From: Streptomyces aurantiogriseus
GTDB taxonomy: Bacteria > Actinomycetota > Actinomycetes > Streptomycetales > Streptomycetaceae
DNA: 64,000 bases
Assembly (NCBI RefSeq): GCF_014649375.1
Contig: NZ_BMSX01000004.1
Span: 434,001 to 498,000, forward strand
Reading direction: 5' to 3'
The position numbers and the translations under genes are program-made. Position 1 is the stretch's first letter, and every line of letters begins with the position of its first letter. Positions 7,806 to 16,140 of the stretch are shown here, piece by piece. Below the pieces are notes generated by a model that saw only the letters and a list, made by a program, of their open reading frames with translations, searched no databases and was not told the origin of the DNA.

Positions 7806-9224
7806 TCAGGAGGACCACGCCGCGAGGAGTTCCGCCGGGCCGTACGCGGCGTCGAGCCCCGCGCAGTCGGTCCCGCTGCGCGAGATGGCGATCACAGGCA
7901 CGGGAGCAGGCGTGAGCGCGGCGCGGTGCCGGTGCAGCGCCGCGAGATCGTGCCGGTCGAACGGGGAGCTCTCCAGCCACTTCACCGAGCCGACGAACAA
8001 CAGCTCCTTGGCGATCGGCGCGCGGTCCGCTCCCACGACGTCGATCTCCACATCGTTGGTACGGGTCCAGTAACCGCCGATGGCGGGGGCGGCGGGGAGG
8101 TTCGCGTCGGGCAGCAGCCGTGCCAACGCCTCGCGCACCAAAGGTTCAATGGCCCTGCCACGCCAGCTGGTCCAGTTTTCACGGATGCGCTGCAGTGTCA
8201 GGTCACCCCGGCCCCGCTCGATCTCCTCCATCGCCGGACCCAGGAGCTTCAGCCAGAAGCGGAGGTAGGGATCCGCGACCCGGTAGCGACGATCCTTCGA
8301 AGGCCGCGTGGACACGGGAAGCTCCGCCGCGATCACCCGCTTGTCCGCAAGGATCCCCAGCGACCGCTGTAGCGGGGTCGCCCCGATCCCGCCGGCGGCG
8401 CGGGCAATATTGGAGAACGTCCGCTCACCGCTGCCGATCGCCGAGAGGACGGTGCGGGCTTGGACCTGCTGGGGGAACTCTGCAGCAAGCGAGCGCTCCG
8501 CCGATACCAGCAAGGCCGACACGGGATCGCTGAGCGCCGTCTGCAGGAACTCCCACATCCCGGCGCCGTGCGTCCACTCCGCACAGATCAGCGGCAGTCC
8601 ACCGGTGATCAAGGCCGCATCGAAGGCCGAGGCAGGATCGAGGCCGAGCATCTCGCCCACCTCCGCCGGGTTGAGCGGACCCAGCACCATCTCCCGTCCG
8701 CGCTGGTGGAACGGGCGTCCATAGCTGTTCAGCGCCTCCATCATCGACAGGTCGGAACCGATGAGAACCAGCAGAACCGGCTTCTTCTCCAGCACTCGGT
8801 CCCAGGCCCGCTGAAGCATGCCCTCGAAGGCGCCCTCCGCATCCATCAAATAGGGCACCTCGTCCATGACCACCACGCTCGCCCGGTCGTGCGGAAGTGC
8901 CGCCGCCAGTACGTCGAAGGCCGCATCCCAACTCGCCGGGCGGGCCGCGGACAACAGATTCGCCAACGGAAGGCTGGACGACTGCGCATCCTGGCTGAGC
9001 CGCTCCAGGTCCGCCCCCGGCGACGCCCCTGTGGCGGCATAGAAGAGGAACGGCGCACCGGACCTCTCGGCGAACCGCTCCACCAACCGCGACTTACCCA
9101 CCCGGCGGCGCCCTCGAAGCATCACGCAGCGCCCGGGCCGCTCCCCACCGACCCCGGCCGTCACCTTGCCGAGCTCGCGATCCAGCGTCTCGAGCTCGTG
9201 CCGCCTGCCCACGAAATCTGCCAT
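7806..9224 (-). CDS. ATPase_2/DUF234-type P-loop ATPase
   Basis: 472 residues. Walker A RGRRRVGKS (about 37-45), Walker B VVVMDEVPYL (about 117-126) and a sensor-like LIGSD follow the archaeal-type ATPase_2 pattern. A central winged-helix-like part (SNIARAAGGIGATPLQRSL) precedes a C-terminal DUF234 domain with NDVEIDVVG and GSVKWLE, resembling the acidic and Lys positions of a PD-(D/E)xK fold. Such proteins are common in archaea and in bacterial accessory DNA; some are viewed as toxin- or defence-like NTPases. GGGGAGG precedes the ATG. It is the main intact gene of the 7.6-12.5 kb island. Confidence 0.8.
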   Translation of the reverse strand: MADFVGRRHELETLDRELGKVTAGVGGERPGRCVMLRGRRRVGKSRLVERFAERSGAPFLFYAATGASPGADLERLSQDAQSSSLPLANLLSAARPASWDAAFDVLAAALPHDRASVVVMDEVPYLMDAEGAFEGMLQRAWDRVLEKKPVLLVLIGSDLSMMEALNSYGRPFHQRGREMVLGPLNPAEVGEMLGLDPASAFDAALITGGLPLICAEWTHGAGMWEFLQTALSDPVSALLVSAERSLAAEFPQQVQARTVLSAIGSGERTFSNIARAAGGIGATPLQRSLGILADKRVIAAELPVSTRPSKDRRYRVADPYLRFWLKLLGPAMEEIERGRGDLTLQRIRENWTSWRGRAIEPLVREALARLLPDANLPAAPAIGGYWTRTNDVEIDVVGADRAPIAKELLFVGSVKWLESSPFDRHDLAALHRHRAALTPAPVPVIAISRSGTDCAGLDAAYGPAELLAAWSS

Positions 9225-9260
9225 GCCGCCGCCTCCCCAGTATCACCTAACGACACAAAT

Positions 9261-9293
9261 ACTAACATCACAGTTAGCAACATTGATGTTAGT
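9261..9293 (-). promoter_or_regulatory. AT-rich palindrome upstream of the ATPase gene
   Basis: ACTAACATCA (9261-9270) and TGATGTTAGT (9284-9293) form perfect 10-bp arms around 13 nt. It begins 36 nt upstream of the ATPase start in a stretch strikingly AT-rich for this genome. It is probably a promoter/operator region; the binding protein is unknown. Confidence 0.6.
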
Positions 9294-9563
9294 TAGAGGA
9301 GAGGTTCGGGGAGATGCTACTCCCCCGGTGTACCCACCGGAGAAGATCAGCCTTCCGCGCCCCAGCATGGTCCGGTATTGGACGCCCGGCAGTCGCCGGA
9401 TGCGTGAACAGCGCGTGAGGTGACTGCGCAAAAGGACCCGTCCTGAGCCGGATGGGCCGGCCGCGACGACCTGATCCGAGGGAGACGCAAGGGGGCGCAC
9501 ACCGCATCAGTGCGGCGGGGTACCCCCTTCGGTTACGGCGCCCCGGCACGGGTTGGGCACACA

Positions 9564-9779
9564 TCACGCGGCGTCTTCCTCCAGGGCGGCCACCGTCTCG
9601 GCGGCCTCGCGAGCCTTCCTCTCGGCCTTCTCCAGCTTGGCCTTCGCTTGGCCAACTGCTTGGCACGGCGCAGAAACGTGTGCCCTGTGTGCCCTGCGCT
9701 TCCTCGACCGCAACCGCCGCTGGTGCTCCGTCCACCTGCGGCAACCGCACCAAGAAGTGCGCACGGAACGCATGCGCAA
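9564..9779 (-). CDS. Possible small coiled-coil protein (doubtful)
   Basis: 71-residue frame with basic N-terminus (RTSWCGCRRWTEHQRR) and Ala/Lys/Glu helix KAKLEKAERKAREAAETVA at the C-terminus. The helix composition looks protein-like, unlike shadow frames. No family known. The surrounding 9300-10000 stretch otherwise lacks convincing genes and probably holds element debris. Confidence 0.35.
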   Translation of the reverse strand: MRMRSVRTSWCGCRRWTEHQRRLRSRKRRAHRAHVSAPCQAVGQAKAKLEKAERKAREAAETVAALEEDAA

Positions 9780-9790
9780 ACGCGCTCAGC

Positions 9791-9973
9791 TCACTCGGCG
9801 CGCTTCATGCGAAAGGCAGGGCCGGGAACGCTCTCGATGTCTTCCGTCTGCACGGTGTGGCCTCGTTCGCAGCGGATCTGGACGTCGACGTGCGCTCCGT
9901 GGACCGACCTCACCCTCGGGAACGCGTCGGTGGACGAGAACGAGGACAACGACAAGATGCTCAGCAGGAGCAC
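9791..9973 (-). pseudogene. Fragment of a small unknown protein
   Basis: Only the last ~35 residues (VDVQIRCERGHTVQTEDIE to FRMKRAE) look protein-like; the preceding part of the frame is low in plausibility. It ends 12 nt before the start of the next small minus-strand frame. It is best read as the surviving end of an element gene; low confidence. Confidence 0.25.
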
Positions 9974-10008
9974 CCTCGAGCTCTTCCGGGCAATCCTCGC
10001 TACAGGAG

Positions 10009-10281
10009 CCCGGAGTGGACTTCGCCGCCCCCGAGATCAGCCTCGTGAACGCCGACCTGACCGGTCTGCCGCCCACCACCGTCCACTACGGCGAATACGA
10101 GACCCTCGCCGACGACGGCGCCCAGCTCGCCCGCCGCCTCGCGGACTTCAAGGTCACCTCCGAGCTCCACCCGCTGCCCGAGGGACAGCACTCGTTCGTC
10201 CTGGGCGCGGGACGCGTACCCGAGGTCGACCAGGCCATCCAACAGATGGGCCAGTGGCTGCGCCGGCACCTCGGCACCTGA
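10009..10281 (+). pseudogene. C-terminal remnant of an alpha/beta hydrolase
   Basis: About 90 residues matching the end of hormone-sensitive-lipase-type esterases: ISLVNADLTGLPPTTVHYGEYE, containing the usual Asp-region strand, then LPEGQHSF with the catalytic His. The nucleophile Ser/GxSxG and oxyanion HGGG regions are absent upstream, so the gene is 5'-truncated. It lies in a decay zone between the island ATPase and the HxlR gene. Confidence 0.6.
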
Positions 10282-10456
10282 GCAGGACCTGAATGTGACG
10301 ACGGGGCCTGCCGAGCAGGCCCACTGCACCACCGCGATGCCGGGGACCAGGCCACTGGTCTCCGGCATCCTGCTCGACCATGGCGGCCGGCATGCGGTAC
10401 TTGTGTCCGACACCGTCCTGCACGCCACCACACATCTGTCCCTCGATGCCACAAAG

Positions 10457-10708
10457 GAGTGCGCGCTGGAAACGTACGAGGATGTCTTCCGCGCCAGTAC
10501 CGAAGACCCGGAGAGCTTCTGGCTGAAGGTGGCAGAGGGCATCGACTGGGATGTCACTCCACGACGCGCCCTGGACTCCTCGGGCGCACCCTTCTACCGC
10601 TGGTTTCCCGACGGGCGGCTCAACGTCTGCTTCAACGCCGTCGACCGACACGTCGAAGCCGGGCGCGGCGAACAGCCCGCGCTCATCTACGACTCACCCG
10701 TGACCGGT
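10457..10708 (+). pseudogene. N-terminal remnant of an acyl-CoA (propionyl/acetyl-CoA) synthetase
   Basis: The segment YEDVFRASTEDPESFW to PALIYDSPVTG matches the N-terminal cap of PrpE-type acyl-CoA synthetases (APFYRWFPDGRLN and DRHVEAGRG are conserved features). After VTGA the frame becomes unrelated Arg-rich sequence, so only about 80 of roughly 630 residues remain. The start codon is not clear. The break is a deletion or insertion scar in the island. Confidence 0.7.
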
Positions 10709-10959
10709 GCCCGGCGCCCCCCGCCGATGACAGGCGTAGGCACCCACGGCCACCGAAGAGCGGTGGACCGCCTGACTCGGCGAGCGGCTACCCGGCGACT
10801 GCAGCAGCTCCATCGGACAAGTCGGACACCAGGCCGAATGGCGCCAGGGACACTGTACGAGCGGGAGTACTCGCCGGCAGGCCCTTGAGCAGGGCTCGCG
10901 GAATCGGAGGGGTAGGTTCAGGGTGACGTCGAGCCCCGGCTGCGGTCTACGCCGATGGC

Positions 10960-11457
10960 TCACGACCCAAGCCGGGCACCGGGTCCCAGCCGGGCGGTGA
11001 CTTGCCCAGGGGTGAGGGTGGAGTGCCCCTCGGAGCACTCGACGACGACGCGGACCGGAGCGTCGCAGTCGGTGTGGCGAACGTCCAGTACAGGGCCCTC
11101 GGGGCCGAGGGCGTACGCCTCACCCCACTGCCTCAGCGCCATCAGGACGGGCCACAGGTCCCAGCCCTTGCGGGTCAGGCGGTACTCGTTGCGGGAGCGG
11201 CTGCCCGGCTCCTGGTAGGGGACGGTCTTGAGGATGCCGGCCGCGATCAGCTTCCGGAGGCGGTCGCTGAGGACGGCCTCGGACAGGCCGATATGGCGGT
11301 GGAAGTCGTCGAAGCGGCGGACTCCGTTGACGGCGTCCCGCAGGATCAGCAACGTCCATTTCTCTCCGACCACGTCGAGCGTGCGCTGGACGGGGCAGTT
11401 CTCCGTGCTCGCCTCAAGCCACTCCATCCGGCCATCGTAGGGGCCTGGCTTCGTCAT
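10960..11457 (-). CDS. HxlR-family transcriptional regulator
   Basis: 165 residues with the HxlR winged helix: CPVQRTLDVVGEKWTLLILRD (about 21-41), FHRHIGLSEAVLSDRLRKL recognition region and EYRLTRKG wing. The extra C-terminal ~55 residues are unassigned. It is divergent from a thioesterase with a 63-nt gap containing a palindrome, so it probably controls that gene and itself. HxlR proteins respond to small electrophiles or metabolites. Confidence 0.88.
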   Translation of the reverse strand: MTKPGPYDGRMEWLEASTENCPVQRTLDVVGEKWTLLILRDAVNGVRRFDDFHRHIGLSEAVLSDRLRKLIAAGILKTVPYQEPGSRSRNEYRLTRKGWDLWPVLMALRQWGEAYALGPEGPVLDVRHTDCDAPVRVVVECSEGHSTLTPGQVTARLGPGARLGS

Positions 11458-11475
11458 TGACAGTCAGGTGAGACG

Positions 11476-11487
11476 GAAGCTAGCTTC
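11476..11487. promoter_or_regulatory. Palindromic operator between HxlR and thioesterase genes
   Basis: GAAGCTAGCTTC is a perfect 12-bp palindrome centred in the 63-nt divergent intergenic region, flanked by GTGA and TTGCA half-site-like sequences. It is a plausible HxlR dimer site acting on both promoters. Confidence 0.55.
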
Positions 11488-11520
11488 ACTTGCAAAAGTC
11501 AGACGGGAAGGCGCTCGGTC

Positions 11521-12021
11521 GTGGGACGGACACGTACGTATCAATGGGAAGATCCCGCGATCCTGGCGGAGGCCGCCGGACGCATGGCCGGCATCGACTT
11601 CCTGCGCGAGTTGCAGGCGGGGCGACTGCCGGGGCCGCCCATCAACTACGCCATCGACTTCGCCCTGGAGGAGGTGGAACCCGGCAGGGCGGTCTTCTCC
11701 CTGACGCCGGGAGAGGAGCACTACAACCCGATCGGCAGCGTGCACGGCGGCATCTTCGCCACCCTGCTCGACTCGGCGGCGGGATGCGCCGTCCAGACCA
11801 CCCTCCCGCAAGGCATGGCGTACACCTCACTCGACCTGACGGTGAAGTTCCTCCGGCGGATCACCGTGGAGACGGGCACGGTGCGCGCCATCGGCACGGT
11901 TGTCAGCAAGGGCCGTCAAACCGCCCTCGCCCAGGCGCAGTTGGTCGACGCGAAAGACCGTCTCCTCGCCCACGCCACCAGTAGCTGCCTGCTCTTCCCG
12001 GTTCCTCCCTCTCAAGGGTGA
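11521..12021 (+). CDS. PaaI-type hotdog thioesterase
   Basis: 166 residues. EEHYNPIGSVHGGIFATLLDSAAG contains the conserved N-P-x-G-x-x-H-G-G and the helix Asp of PaaI/YdiI hotdog thioesterases; YTSLDLTVKFLRRI follows as the second hotdog strand pair. Predicted to hydrolyse acyl-CoA thioesters in the cytosol. GTG start at 11521; divergent HxlR regulator probably controls it. Confidence 0.85.
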   Translation: MGRTRTYQWEDPAILAEAAGRMAGIDFLRELQAGRLPGPPINYAIDFALEEVEPGRAVFSLTPGEEHYNPIGSVHGGIFATLLDSAAGCAVQTTLPQGMAYTSLDLTVKFLRRITVETGTVRAIGTVVSKGRQTALAQAQLVDAKDRLLAHATSSCLLFPVPPSQG

Positions 12022-12467
12022 GCGTCGGCGGCGACCGGTGAATCGGACCTTGTCCCCCACTCACCGACGCCTCATCCCCGGACGGCCCAGACGGCGTTGA
12101 AGGAGGCGTGACCACGACGCTGCGGCTCACGCCCGTCATCGGCGTACAGCGCAGCGGTAGCGAAACGGTTCCCCACCCCGAACTGGAGCCGATCTTCACC
12201 GAGCTCGCCGGGCCCATCGCGCTCCGCAGACGTCTGGTCCGACAGGCCCTGCCAGGCCCTCTCGTCCGGCACCCCTCCCCGCGGCCCGCCCGGAGACGCC
12301 CACTCCGCAGCAGGTGAGAACGCCCCACACGCGTGAGCGATGCGTGAGCGGACGGTGCGGGACGAGCCGTCACATGCTGGTTCCTCCCCGTGTACCGCGT
12401 GGCGCTGATCAGGAAGAACAGCTCCACACGGCACAGCCATGCACCACCCGGCAAGGATTCGATCCCA
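12022..12467. other. Gene-poor stretch before att copy 2
   Basis: 446 nt with no convincing gene. A 69-codon plus frame at 12108 has AGGAGG only one base from its GTG and no protein-like character. It probably contains island-end debris. Confidence 0.5.
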
Positions 12468-12511
12468 CTCCTAAAGCGGGTGTCGCAGGTTCGAATCCTG
12501 CCGGGGGCACA
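12468..12511 (+). other. att-like tRNA-Arg(CCU) 3' half, copy 2 (intact repeat)
   Basis: 44 nt identical to the reconstructed copy 1. It runs from the anticodon loop (CTCCTAA) through the T arm to the acceptor and GGGGGCACA. No 5' tRNA half precedes it, so it is not a functional gene. It marks the right boundary of the islands; chromosomal-type genes begin 36 nt later. Confidence 0.8.
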
Positions 12512-12546
12512 GCAACCTCGGGCCTCTGATGAGGGCCGTCCCAACG

Positions 12547-13233
12547 TCACACTCCACGTCGGCGGTCGCCCACGAGCCCGGTCTCGTAGGCGACGATCAC
12601 GAGCTGGGCACGGTCGCGCGCACGCAGCTTGGTGAGCAAGCGTCCGATATGGGTCTTGACCGTGGCCAGGCTCAGATGGAGGTGCTCTGCGATCTCCGTG
12701 TTGGACAACCCCCGCGCGATCAGGCCGAGCACCTCCAACTCCCGGTCGGTGACTCCGTCCAGCGAGCGGCTGGGTGGGCGCGCAGGCTCCGGGCGGCGGG
12801 CGAACTCCGCGATCAGGCGGCGGGTCACCGAGGGAGCGAGCAGTGCCTCGCCCGCGGCTACGACGCCGACAGCGGTGAGGACCTCGGAGGGCGGAGTGTC
12901 CTTGAGCAGAAAGCCCGCGGCGCCGGCGCGCAGGGCGCCGTAGACGTACTCGTCCAGGTCGAAGGTGGTGAGGATGAGGACCCGGACGCCGGACAGCACC
13001 GGGTCCGAGCAGATCAGCCGGGTCGCCTCGATGCCGTCGAGGTCCGGCATGCGGATGTCCATGAGCACGACGTCCGGCCGTTCGCGGCGGGCGAGTTCGA
13101 CGGCCTCCGCTCCGTTCGCGGCCTCGCCCACGGCTGTCATGCCGGGCGTGTGGTCGACGAGGACCCGGAAGCTGCCGCGCACCATCGCCTGGTCGTCGGC
13201 GATCAGTACCCGGACCGGGGGCACGTCGGTCAT
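12547..13233 (-). CDS. NarL/LuxR-family response regulator
   Basis: 228 residues. Receiver domain with DD at 13-14, phospho-acceptor Asp59 in VVLMDIRMPD, Thr and Lys positions in LILTTF and GFLLKD. The C-terminal LuxR helix-turn-helix is LTDRELEVLGLIARG/NTEIAEHL-type. Its GTG/ATG overlaps the kinase stop by 4 nt, so it is the cognate regulator of the adjacent kinase. It is the last gene of a three-gene minus operon. Confidence 0.92.
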   Translation of the reverse strand: MTDVPPVRVLIADDQAMVRGSFRVLVDHTPGMTAVGEAANGAEAVELARRERPDVVLMDIRMPDLDGIEATRLICSDPVLSGVRVLILTTFDLDEYVYGALRAGAAGFLLKDTPPSEVLTAVGVVAAGEALLAPSVTRRLIAEFARRPEPARPPSRSLDGVTDRELEVLGLIARGLSNTEIAEHLHLSLATVKTHIGRLLTKLRARDRAQLVIVAYETGLVGDRRRGV

Positions 13234-14417
13234 GGTTGCTGGTTCCCTTCGGTGGGCAGGCAGACGGACACCGCGAAGCCGCCCTCCGGCCGGGGGCCCG
13301 CCTCGAAGCTGCCGCCGTACATCATCACCCGTTCACGTATTCCCAAGAGTCCGTGCCCGCCCGGCAGTTCGCGGACGGGATGCCCGGGTGCGGACGGTGG
13401 TCCCTCGTCCGCGATGTCGATGCGGATCTCTCGTTCATCCGCCTCGACGGTGACCTGGCAGCGGGTCGGGGCGGCGTGCCGGACCGCGTTGGTGAGGGAC
13501 TCCTGGACGATCCGGTAGACGGTCAGTTGTGTTCCCTCGGCCAGAGCCTCCGCGGCGCGCACCGTCAGGTCGACGTCCACCCCTGCCCGGTTCGCCTCGG
13601 CCGCGAGCGAGTCGAGGCGGTCGAGGCCCGGTGCAGGCCCCAGGGGTGCGCCCTCGGTGCGCAGTACGCCGAGCGTGCGCCGCATCTCGGCCAGCGCGGA
13701 ACGGCTTGTCTCCTCGATGACCTTGAGGGCGGCCCGCGCCTCCTGCGGGTCGGCCTCCGCCACGTGCCCGGCGACACCCGCCTTGACAGCGATCAGGCTG
13801 AGGTTGTGCGAGACGATGTCGTGCAACTCCCGGGCGATCCGCAGGCGTTCCTCGGCCAGTGCGTGCTCCGACCGGCGCCGCTGTTCCCGGACGGCCCCGG
13901 CCCGGCGGCTGCGCACGGTGAACCCCGCGCCCCAGGCCCCGCCGATCACCAGGAGCACGAGACCGGCCACTCCAACGGCACCCCGCCCGTCTTCGGCGGG
14001 AGTGACCACCGCCTCGCCGAGATACACGGCACCGCCCGCCACCGGCAGCGTCATCGCGAGTGCGGGCACGGACCGGCGGGTGGGTTCGGCCAGTCCGACG
14101 AGGTAGCCGGCGAGCCCGGCGGCGGCGTACGGCTCGCGGGGGATGTCGAGCAGCGACGCCGTGGTCAGTGCGGCCAGCACGGTCACCAGGACTGCGAGCG
14201 GCCAACGGCGGCGTACGGCGATCGGCAGGCCGACAGCGGCGGCGATCAGACAGCCGAGCCAGAACGGTCCTGTGTAGACGGGCTGGCCGTCGTCGGCGGT
14301 CAGCCGGGCGAAGCCGATGTATACGGCGGTCAGGGCCAGGGCCGCGCAGAGGTCGAGGGCGTAGAGATGGCGCTGCCGCTTGGACTTCATGGTCCGACCG
14401 TACTTGGACGTGTGCAC
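13230..14417 (-). CDS. Sensor histidine kinase (HisKA_3 type)
   Basis: 395 residues with about five N-terminal membrane helices (25-170), then RIARELHDIVSHNLSLI with the phospho-His, and an HATPase region ending GHGLLGIRERV. GTG 14417 directly follows the upstream stop (TGAGTG), consistent with coupling; ATG 14390 is an alternative. It has no large extracellular domain, so it likely senses membrane state. Partner: the LuxR regulator downstream. Confidence 0.9.
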   Translation of the reverse strand: MHTSKYGRTMKSKRQRHLYALDLCAALALTAVYIGFARLTADDGQPVYTGPFWLGCLIAAAVGLPIAVRRRWPLAVLVTVLAALTTASLLDIPREPYAAAGLAGYLVGLAEPTRRSVPALAMTLPVAGGAVYLGEAVVTPAEDGRGAVGVAGLVLLVIGGAWGAGFTVRSRRAGAVREQRRRSEHALAEERLRIARELHDIVSHNLSLIAVKAGVAGHVAEADPQEARAALKVIEETSRSALAEMRRTLGVLRTEGAPLGPAPGLDRLDSLAAEANRAGVDVDLTVRAAEALAEGTQLTVYRIVQESLTNAVRHAAPTRCQVTVEADEREIRIDIADEGPPSAPGHPVRELPGGHGLLGIRERVMMYGGSFEAGPRPEGGFAVSVCLPTEGNQQP

Positions 14418-15206
14418 TCAACCGGCCTGTCCGAGCAGCACCATCAGTCCGAGCGTGACCAGGGTCAGCGGCACCCAGCGCAGCACCGCCGCCCGGCTGG
14501 GACGGGGCGCTTCACGCAGTAGCACCAGGCCCAGCGGCACCAGTGCGGCGCACAGTCCTGCCAGGGCCACCAGCGACAGGGGGGTGGTCCCCTTGAGTAC
14601 GCCGAGGGGCAGCGCCGCTGTGAGGCCGAGTGCGGTAGCGCGGACCGGGCCGAGCACCCCGGTGCGCCAGGCGCCGAGGGCAAGGACGATCCACCCGGCG
14701 AGGATGGCGAGGTTCAGCGTGGCGAAGACGTGGAAGGCGCCGTAGCCGGCGGAGACCGCTTCGGTGGCGGGCCCAGCTCCCTCGGAACGCACGAGCTGAA
14801 AGGCCAGATGGTCCACTCCTGCGTGGAAGGCGCGGGCGAACAGTCCGAACATGACCAGCACCCCGCCCCACAGTCCCCAACCGGCACTGCGGGCCCCGAT
14901 CCGTGCGGCCACCACGGCCACGGCGGGCCAGAGCAGCAGGCTGCCCGCGGCAAAGAGGCCGTATGCGGTGGCCATCAGGGTGGGGTGCCGCTCGTACGCG
15001 GCGAGTTGATCGGGGTAGAAGAAGTGGAAGCGGGCCCGCAACAACGCGCCGGTCAGCATCAGGAGTGGGCCGAGCACCATGGCAGACCCGCCCACCCAAC
15101 GTCCGGGAAAGCCGGTGGCCTCCAACCGCTCCACAGGCAACGCGCCACGCAGTCGGACGCCGATCGTCGTGACCGGGATGGCCATGGATGTCTCCGGGTT
15201 CGTCAT
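14418..15206 (-). CDS. Polytopic membrane protein of the two-component operon
   Basis: 262 residues with about seven hydrophobic segments (for example MVLGPLLMLTGALL, LLLWPAVAVVAARI, LNLAILAGWIVLALG). No transporter signature recognised. As first gene of the operon, coupled to a histidine kinase, it may be a sensor accessory or the regulated function. The N-terminal 40 residues are cytosolic and charged. Confidence 0.75.
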   Translation of the reverse strand: MTNPETSMAIPVTTIGVRLRGALPVERLEATGFPGRWVGGSAMVLGPLLMLTGALLRARFHFFYPDQLAAYERHPTLMATAYGLFAAGSLLLWPAVAVVAARIGARSAGWGLWGGVLVMFGLFARAFHAGVDHLAFQLVRSEGAGPATEAVSAGYGAFHVFATLNLAILAGWIVLALGAWRTGVLGPVRATALGLTAALPLGVLKGTTPLSLVALAGLCAALVPLGLVLLREAPRPSRAAVLRWVPLTLVTLGLMVLLGQAG

Positions 15207-15361
15207 ACCGACGACGATGCCTTCGCCGCCCCTGCGGGGCGTCGGACCAGGAGCTGAACCGCACGGTCAGACCTGGGTATGACCCACCAGGCTGCCTGAA
15301 CGGTCACTGCCTCCAGCCCGCAGCAGACGCCTTGCCAGGAGGGCATCCCTGCGGAACGTAT

Positions 15362-15562
15362 TCAGCACACATGAGGACGGGAAACCCCGCGAAAAGCGTC
15401 GGCGGGCTCTGGCTCCTCTGTGGGAGGGGTGTTCTCGGAGGTGGCGCGGGCGCGCGGTACGAGCCGGGCTGCGGCCTCGGCGATCGCCAGGTCCGCCTCG
15501 GGGAAGCGGCTCGTGTACGTGTCGGCCGTGATGGTGATCGAGAAGTGGTCGGGTCGCACCCC
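15362..15562 (-). pseudogene. Tyrosine recombinase (integrase) C-terminal remnant
   Basis: HFSITITADTYTSRFPE followed by an Ala/Glu helix ending LVPRA is the signature end of actinobacterial phage-type integrases, with the nucleophile Tyr in DTYTS. Only about 65 residues remain; the Arg/His catalytic core is missing upstream. It is evidence of a past integrative element on the chromosomal side of the att repeats. Confidence 0.7.
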
Positions 15563-15648
15563 ACGCCGCCCGCCGGGCTCGTGCAGATCACTGCTGACAC
15601 TGCGGAACAGGCGGAGTGTCAGGTCCTGCCAGCCCTTCTCGTCGGCCC

Positions 15649-16002
15649 TCAACTCGACTCCCTCTCAGCGGTCTCGGTGAAGGCCAGCCCTTGCAGGGAG
15701 AGTCGTTGCGTTTCGTATCGGCCCTCGGTCGTGGCCTCCACATCGAAGCCGTGAGCGGCTACCGGTGGGTAGCCGATGAGTTCGAGCGCCCGGCTGGGCA
15801 GTGCCTGTCGGGATGCCTCTTCTGATTCCCACAGCAGCACGGCTCCCCACCGGTTGGTGGCGGGATCGGAGAGCCACATTTTGAAGCGGAGTCCGGGCAC
15901 CTTGGAGAAGGCGGTGACGGATTCATCGCGCAGGTAGTCACGCATGGTCTCGATGGTCTGGCCGGAGGCGGACAGATCCCACCAGACGATGTCGGCGCGC
16001 AT
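15649..16002 (-). CDS. YdhR-like dimeric alpha/beta-barrel protein
   Basis: 117 residues from ATG 16002, chosen because AAAGGA lies 9 nt upstream; two upstream in-frame ATGs lack such a site. DIVWWDLS, a helix TMRDYLRDE, then FKMWLSDPATNRWGAVLLWES resemble ferredoxin-like ABM/YdhR monooxygenase-type proteins. Reaction unknown. It lies directly upstream of the integrase remnant, same strand. Confidence 0.6.
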   Translation of the reverse strand: MRADIVWWDLSASGQTIETMRDYLRDESVTAFSKVPGLRFKMWLSDPATNRWGAVLLWESEEASRQALPSRALELIGYPPVAAHGFDVEATTEGRYETQRLSLQGLAFTETAERESS

Positions 16003-16140
16003 AGCCATCTTTCCTTTCATGAACGGGGTGCAGGCTGACGGCGGCTACCGGACGGAGAGACAGCGCGAGGCCGGCGGAGCCGGCCGTGCCCGCCGCTCGG
16101 CAAGATCGGCACGTCCCTCACGCCGTGCCTGGTGAAGACC

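Noticed and set aside
12108..12317. 69-codon plus-strand frame with AGGAGG next to its GTG
   Set aside because: Only one base separates the site from the start and the protein is Arg/Pro/Leu-rich like a shadow frame; no family resemblance.
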